DNA of 59,957 nt, taken from the NCBI GenBank assembly GCA_021777755.1, contig JAJYDE010000022.1, positions 1-59,957 on the forward strand, written 5' to 3'. The DNA comes from Deltaproteobacteria bacterium. Lineage in GTDB: Bacteria; Desulfobacterota; Syntrophobacteria; Syntrophobacterales; Syntrophobacteraceae. Within the stretch, counting starts at the first letter, position 1, and each line of letters opens with the position of its first letter. The notes beneath the pieces were generated by a model. The model had not been told where the DNA came from and made no database searches. It saw nothing but the letters and a program-made list of their open reading frames with translations. Below are positions 55,321 through 59,957 of this stretch, in pieces. Both the position numbers and the translations under genes were made by a program.

Positions 55321-57036
55321 ATGATCATAAGGAAGGCCATGACTTGCGAGATGAACGTATCGGGCGAGAAGAGCGGCAATGATATGCCCCCGGTTTCCGG
55401 ATTGAGCGAAGTTAATTGCGCTGTAGCGGGCAATCGCCAGAAAATTGCGCTTCTAATATGGGCTCTCCCACTAATTCTTGCGCTAATGGCAGGTTTGTTT
55501 ACGATCGACGGCCATTTTATCCAGGACGACTACATGGCGATTTTGCATAATCGCGTAGTGACTCAAAAATCCATTCCCTGGACTGAGCCCTTCGAGAAAG
55601 ACTTTTGGGGAAGATCGATTCAAAAACCTGTTACCACCTGGAGACCTCTTCTGCCAGTGATCTGGAGAATGGTATGGTCGGACCTGCCGCATTCACCATT
55701 TCCTTTTCGTCTGTTGACCGCTTTACTGAACATTGTCGCTACCGGAATGGTCCTTCTGCTCAGCTATCGCCTCTTGGGCAATCGATGGATAGCTTGCGCG
55801 GCGGCCGCGCTGTTCGCTGTCAATCCGATTCATGCCGAAGCAATGGGGGAAGTTGTGGGGCAGGCCGATATTTTGGCTACGGTTCTCGGGCTGTTGGCCC
55901 TGTACTTAGCTCTGGGGCATCCCCGCAAAAGCACCCCGTTTCTGGTTGCAGCCATTCTCATGGCGGCCTGCCTCGCCAAGGAATCCGCAGTGGTTTTCTC
56001 GGCCTTGGTCACAGTGGTTGCCCTGATGCCGGAAAAGGTCAAATTTCGCAAGCGGTTGAGTATTTCCGCCGGAGCTGCTCTGGTCACCATACTGACTGTT
56101 TTTCTTCAGCTTTCGTTTAAGCGGGTCCTCCCCAGTCCGTTCGACAACATTGCCTGTATTGCCAATGGAAGCCAGAAAATTATCCACGCGCTCTATATCA
56201 TAGGGCGCGGCATGGGCATGTGCTTCGTTCCTCTCGGGATGAGCCCCTACCACGATTATGCGGCCATCGATCTGAGTCCCGCCACACTTTTGCCTTACGC
56301 CATCCCGGGGGCTTTATTTCTGGGTCTTGGCATCCTCGCCTTCGCGATTTCTTTGAAAAAACGTAGCGCAATCGGGGTAATCGGGGTTGGATTGCTGTTA
56401 GGCCCGCTCGTCATAAATTCCAGCCTCATCGCGTCCATAGCCTCCGAACTTGCCGAAAGATTACTATATCCGGCTTCGGCGGTTGCCGCGGCCATAACGG
56501 CATTCGCTGTTTATAAGGCGCTTGGTCCACGTTGGCGCAATGTCGTTTTTGCTTTATTGATCCTGTTTTTTTCCGTGGCAAGCTGGTCAGCTCAGAGGCC
56601 GTGGAGAAAAAACGTCGATCTTTACACCTATGCGGTAAAAGTCGAGCCTCTCTCGGTAAGACTTAATCAAGTAGCGGGGTTCATTGCTCTTCGCCACCGA
56701 GATGCCGATACCGCGGCCTGGCGCTTTATGGTGATTACATACATTCTGAGAAAATTTCCCGAACGAGTTGATTCGTCGCCCATCATGGCCCTCAAGGAGT
56801 TGCCTGTTGGAAAAAGGGTGATAGCTGGACCTTCTATACTCGCCCCGCAAGATACTTGCGGGTTCCTGGCCGACTATTTTGAATTTCTGGATCGAAAGGC
56901 GCCCCATTTTGCGCCACTCGCGCGCAAAGGCCTGTTGAAGGCCTATCCCGCGTGTGCTGGCGCACTTTCGCGCAAAACGCCCGAAAATAAAAGATTTAGA
57001 CAAATAATGGGGATTATGCCTGTGGTTTTGCACTGA
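55321..57036 (+). CDS. multi-pass membrane glycosyltransferase-like protein (TMTC/GT-C type)
   Basis: About 571 residues with ten or more transmembrane helices. After the first helix a luminal-type loop has the acidic pair in FIQDDYMAILHNRVV, then TWRPLLPVIW and the motif NPIHAEAMGEVVGQADILAT, with AACLAKESAVVF later. This order is that of GT-C enzymes related to TMTC O-mannosyltransferases, which use lipid-linked sugars. Relatives usually carry C-terminal TPRs; here the tail is short and non-repetitive. A sugar-transfer role is likely but unproven. Start ATG 55321 or 55339. Confidence 0.75.
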   Translation: MIIRKAMTCEMNVSGEKSGNDMPPVSGLSEVNCAVAGNRQKIALLIWALPLILALMAGLFTIDGHFIQDDYMAILHNRVVTQKSIPWTEPFEKDFWGRSIQKPVTTWRPLLPVIWRMVWSDLPHSPFPFRLLTALLNIVATGMVLLLSYRLLGNRWIACAAAALFAVNPIHAEAMGEVVGQADILATVLGLLALYLALGHPRKSTPFLVAAILMAACLAKESAVVFSALVTVVALMPEKVKFRKRLSISAGAALVTILTVFLQLSFKRVLPSPFDNIACIANGSQKIIHALYIIGRGMGMCFVPLGMSPYHDYAAIDLSPATLLPYAIPGALFLGLGILAFAISLKKRSAIGVIGVGLLLGPLVINSSLIASIASELAERLLYPASAVAAAITAFAVYKALGPRWRNVVFALLILFFSVASWSAQRPWRKNVDLYTYAVKVEPLSVRLNQVAGFIALRHRDADTAAWRFMVITYILRKFPERVDSSPIMALKELPVGKRVIAGPSILAPQDTCGFLADYFEFLDRKAPHFAPLARKGLLKAYPACAGALSRKTPENKRFRQIMGIMPVVLH

Positions 57037-57059
57037 GGCGCAGGCAATTGCGATTCTGC

Positions 57060-57680
57060 TCAAGAGGAGGACACAAGCAATTCGATGAAGGCTCCGAACC
57101 GGCCGGTTGCCTGCTCGATGTTGTTTTCAAGCGAGGTCATCTCGCTTTGCATGTGAGTGACGAAGTTTTTGTCGTCGATTTTCGCAAGATTGGCCCGGAC
57201 GTTGTCAACCGCACCTCCGGCGGCCGCCCTGATCATCCGGACCGCCATCGCCGTGTCGCAAAGGCAGTTGGGATTGCCCTTTTCGATGACCTCTTCGATA
57301 AGATCGGTGATTTCGGCCAGCACCCGAAGGGTTTCCATTGGAACGATAGCGGCCTGTTTCATCGCCGCCTGAATGCTGCGGGCGCGCTCTTCGCCGCCGG
57401 CTATTTTGTAAGCCGCAAGGACACGTTCGTAAGCCTCGGCGTCCTGCTCCGCCAGTTCCATGGAGCGTAAGACCAGGGGCTCCATGGAACGGCTGAGCGT
57501 TTCCATGGCACTCCAGGCGTCGCTCGATTTCTTCCTGCCCAGGGTGAGCCTTGCCGTCATGAGGCAAAGGGCGCCGCTAAGGGCGCACACCAGTGCGCAG
57601 ACGCTGCCTCCTCCGGGAGCGGCTGTTCCAGCGGCCACCCTTGCGACGTATTCTTTTACCGATAAGCCGGTAAGTCCCAT
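57060..57680 (-). CDS. FchA-like cyclodeaminase / methenyl-THF cyclohydrolase
   Basis: 206 residues of the FTCD cyclodeaminase family. The N-terminal LSVKEYVARVAAGTAAPGGGS is the family signature, followed by helical parts with LTLGRKKS and CDTAMAVRMIRAAAGGAVDNV. FchA acts on formimino- or methenyl-tetrahydrofolate in one-carbon metabolism, which fits the acetogenic or syntrophic physiology of delta anaerobes. It follows the class IV aminotransferase after 22 bases and is probably co-transcribed. Confidence 0.92.
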   Translation of the reverse strand: MGLTGLSVKEYVARVAAGTAAPGGGSVCALVCALSGALCLMTARLTLGRKKSSDAWSAMETLSRSMEPLVLRSMELAEQDAEAYERVLAAYKIAGGEERARSIQAAMKQAAIVPMETLRVLAEITDLIEEVIEKGNPNCLCDTAMAVRMIRAAAGGAVDNVRANLAKIDDKNFVTHMQSEMTSLENNIEQATGRFGAFIELLVSSS

Positions 57681-57702
57681 TCCATTTTATCCTGCTCGGG
57701 CT

Positions 57703-58611
57703 CTATGAGCCGGTTGCTCCGGATTTGCCGGCCTCGCCTTCAATTAAGAGCCGGGGCAGGGGCAACCGCGACTTGCCCTGGCCGTAGGAATCCGCATAGT
57801 CGCTGAAAGCCTCCATGATTTTCCTCACTCGCCAGCCCACACGGCCGTCTGCAATCGGCAGATCATTGATCATGACAACCGGCATGACCTCCTTGTTGGA
57901 AGCAGTTATGAACACCTCCCGCATCCGCGGCACCTCGCACATGCGGATCTCTTTTTCCTCCAGGTCGAAGAAACCTTTTGCAAGCTCCATAATCACGCTT
58001 CGAGTGACCCCGGATAAAACATCCTGGCGCGGGGTAATCAGGCGGTCGTCGATAAAGCAGAAAAAATTGGTGGTGGCGCCCTCCAGAATGCGGTTTTCCC
58101 GATCGACGTACAATGCCTCGACGGCCCCCTGATTTTTGGCGGCCTGAGTGGCATGGACGGCGGAAAGATAACACGTGCTTTTTGCCGCGGGAAGAAACCG
58201 GCCGGCATCCACTGTGATGACTTTGGCACCTTCGGTGTAGAGACGGGGCGGCAGATCCGGCCTTTGGGCGACCATCACCATGAGAATTCCACGACCTTCC
58301 GGGGTTAGACCATCCGAACTGATGCCTCCAGTATAGACGATGCGAATGGCCGATTCGCCTTGGTGCGGATTTCTTGAAACGGTCTCCCGAACTATTTGGC
58401 AGATCTCGGTAGTTGTATGGCGAATGTGGAGCCCGATGCGCGCAGCGGAATTTTGGAGCCTTCCCACGTGTTCTTCAAGGTGGAAAGGGCGCCTGTGGTA
58501 GGTTACGAGAAAATCGAATACTCCGAAACCGCGCAGTACGATGATATCGTTTGCGCTGATAAACGCCTTGTCGTCGTCCACGAATTGTCCGTCAATGTAA
58601 TAAGTGTCCAT
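57703..58611 (-). CDS. class IV aminotransferase (branched-chain or D-amino acid type)
   Basis: 302 residues from ATG 58611. The catalytic Lys lies in FLPAAKSTCYLSAVHATQ, followed by AVEALYVDRENRILEGAT with the family E-G-[AST]-T motif and NFFCFID. Fold-type IV PLP enzymes include IlvE, D-amino acid transaminase and 4-amino-4-deoxychorismate lyase. Length and motif fit IlvE-like or Dat-like enzymes; which substrate cannot be decided here. First gene of a leftward pair with the FchA-like gene. Confidence 0.92.
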   Translation of the reverse strand: MDTYYIDGQFVDDDKAFISANDIIVLRGFGVFDFLVTYHRRPFHLEEHVGRLQNSAARIGLHIRHTTTEICQIVRETVSRNPHQGESAIRIVYTGGISSDGLTPEGRGILMVMVAQRPDLPPRLYTEGAKVITVDAGRFLPAAKSTCYLSAVHATQAAKNQGAVEALYVDRENRILEGATTNFFCFIDDRLITPRQDVLSGVTRSVIMELAKGFFDLEEKEIRMCEVPRMREVFITASNKEVMPVVMINDLPIADGRVGWRVRKIMEAFSDYADSYGQGKSRLPLPRLLIEGEAGKSGATGS

Positions 58612-58879
58612 GAGAGTCACATCACCGGGCGCAATGGTTGATTATCCCTGCCATCGTCTTGGGGCGGCTCCGGCAGGGCATGGAATAGTCCGCTTCATTT
58701 CGAAAATATCACGAAACCGGTTCAACCGCCAATATTCAATACGGCATTATACGATTCGGAGTAGGGGAAAATACAGTCGTTTGCTACTGTCGGCTACTTT
58801 GGAAATCTACTATTTTGAGAATCGGAATAGCGGTAATTTTAACCAATTATGCCGATTATACCCGAAAAGGCGCCTCCAA

Positions 58880-59236
58880 ATGGCAAGAATCCTCCTGGTA
58901 GACGACGACGAAGAGCTGGCCATTCTAATAAGCGAATATCTCAACGCTCACGGCTTTCAGGCCGAAGTTGCGGCAAACGTGGCCGAGGCCCGCCGACAGT
59001 TGGAACAATCCCGATTCGATGCCGTCCTTTCAGATTTCAGCATGCCTGGCGAATCCGGACTCGATCTTCTTGGTTTTGTCTGCTCCATGTATCCGGGGTT
59101 GCCCTTTATCATGATGAGTGGTTCGGACTATTCCACTTTGAAAGACCGGGCGTTGGAAATGGGCAGTATGGAATTCATCCCCAAGCCGTTCGAATTCAGA
59201 AAGATGGTGGGCCTTTTGGAAAAGGCCATCGGCTGA
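58880..59236 (+). CDS. single-domain response regulator
   Basis: 118 residues, a bare CheY-like receiver: LLVDDDEELA (acidic pair), the phospho-acceptor Asp in VLSDFSMPGESG, the MMSGS switch region and PKPF lysine. No output domain. The frame is open upstream to 58604 but the receiver starts at the ATG at 58880. It may serve the hybrid kinase at 51-54 kb or another sensor; no pairing can be seen. Confidence 0.9.
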   Translation: MARILLVDDDEELAILISEYLNAHGFQAEVAANVAEARRQLEQSRFDAVLSDFSMPGESGLDLLGFVCSMYPGLPFIMMSGSDYSTLKDRALEMGSMEFIPKPFEFRKMVGLLEKAIG

Positions 59237-59295
59237 GCGCGCCGCGGCCCGCAAAACCCCTCATTTATGCCTTCATGGCGCTTGGCCTTCCCCCA

Positions 59296-59957
59296 TGAGG
59301 GCAGTCATGATGAAGGACTTATACGTAAATAACGCCACATTTCCTGAACGCAATTATTGCCGCGGCAAGGTGCGGTAGCGCTTCGTATGATTCGATGGAT
59401 TTCTCGTATCTAACGAGTAGCTTCCTGAAGCGGTTGAACCAGGAATGAGCGGCCTCAACGACCCAGCGGCGGGCTTTGAAATCGGGGTTGGCTCTTTTTT
59501 CCGGGATCTCCTCACCTCGCTGTTTTACGTGCGGAATGTAATTATGCTTTTTCATAACTTTTTGAGCCGGCTTGCCCGCATAACCCTTATCGCCGCAAAG
59601 ATGCTGTTCCCTGTCGTCTGGCCGGTAGATCATAATTTCGTCCAGTACCGCTTCAAGCCGGGTGACGTCATGTCTGTTCGCCCCTGTTACGACAATCGAT
59701 AGCGGGACGCCACGGGCGTCTACCAGGAGATGACGCTTGGTTTCATTTTTTCCCCTATCCGCTGGGTTTCTTCCAACGGCTTCTTGTGCTAAAGGGGCTT
59801 TGACCATTGTCCCGTCAATGCTTTGCCATACCAGGCTATGCCCTCCATGTCGTCGTACTCGGCGAGGCCTGCCTGCCAGAGCCGGGCAAAGAATCCGGCC
59901 CGCAACCACCGCTTAAAATGGGTGTGGACGGCGCCAGGACTGCCAAACCGTTCTTTA
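59296..59957 (-). mobile_element. IS5-family insertion sequence, cut by the window edge
   Basis: The element contains a transposase read leftward and runs past base 59957. Its left end lies just after the transposase stop, somewhere around 59296-59318; no terminal inverted repeat could be matched since the other end is outside. It is directly downstream of the response regulator gene. Confidence 0.75.
59319..59957 (-). pseudogene. IS5-type (IS427-like) transposase in two frames, 5' end outside
   Basis: The upstream frame (from the window edge) reads GAVHTHFKRWLRAGFFARLW, then EYDDMEGIAWY. The downstream frame starts WQSIDGTMVKAPLAQEAVG, then DRGKNETKRHLLVDARGVPL, with the acidic DDE residues in D-G-T, CGDKGYAG and the C-terminal RWVVEAAHSWFNRF. 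Relatives read G-I-x-W-x-W-Q-S-I-D-G in one frame; here one T appears to be missing at TGG-TA-TGG (about 59840). IS427 elements may use programmed frameshifting, but no run of As is present at this spot, so I call it broken. It ends GVIYV at 59319. Confidence 0.75.

Overview
The window reads as a chromosome segment of a Gram-negative anaerobe, most likely a member of the Desulfobacterota (the former Deltaproteobacteria; a Syntrophobacter-like lineage is a guess). Reasons: a seven-gene ATP synthase operon with both b' and b subunits but no a or c subunit; outer-membrane machinery (HME-type RND pump, porin relic); a tetraheme cytochrome beside a chemoreceptor carrying a heme c motif; a PaaK/ACT-domain pair; and the order 6S RNA, rny, tyrS. 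DNA is moderately GC-rich and most genes have clear purine-rich ribosome binding sites.

Layout. 1-8.9 kb: accessory genes: a flavin-type oxidase, a large exported protein with seven RCC1 repeats and seven four-cysteine repeats, a phenylacetate-CoA ligase with its ACT partner, a glycosyltransferase with a helical tail, and an overlapping metallophosphoesterase/nucleotidyltransferase pair. 8.9-13.1 kb: small envelope and stress proteins (GlsB-like, ferredoxin, a three-gene membrane operon, YihY/BrkB, CsbD). 13.1-21.8 kb: a decayed porin, then a small Cys/His protein and a complete HME-RND tripartite efflux operon, then two small exported proteins. 21.8-28.8 kb: J-domain protein, MoaC, DksA-type protein, the tetraheme cytochrome/chemoreceptor operon, a HEAT-repeat response regulator and MsrA.

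28.8-40.2 kb is conserved core. A leftward operon runs rpmH-rnpA-yidD-yidC-jag-mnmE-rsmG from a near-consensus promoter. It diverges from the rightward rod-shape operon mreB-mreC-mreD-mrdA-rodA. dnaA is not next to rpmH. 40.2-46.5 kb holds the ATP synthase operon atpF'-atpF-atpH-atpA-atpG-atpD-atpC with a promoter and a terminator. 46.6-50.7 kb holds a decayed toxin-antitoxin pair, 6S RNA, RNase Y and tyrosyl-tRNA synthetase. 50.7-60 kb is accessory again: a GNAT fragment, a large hybrid histidine kinase, an MFS exporter, a TMTC-like membrane protein, an FchA-like cyclodeaminase with a class IV aminotransferase, a single-domain response regulator, and an IS5-type element cut by the window edge.

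The less ordinary signals are four decayed genes recognised only by joining or reading short frames (formate/nitrite channel tail, porin tail, Phd/YefM-PIN toxin-antitoxin pair, GNAT head), the paired seven-repeat architecture of the RCC1 protein, the heme chemoreceptor/cytochrome operon beside a HEAT-receiver protein, and a 42-base duplicated segment near 21 kb. I did not find a clear new multi-gene system. The best candidates for unexplored biology are the redox-sensing cluster at 23.9-28.0 kb and the nucleotidyltransferase/phosphoesterase pair at 7.3-8.8 kb.
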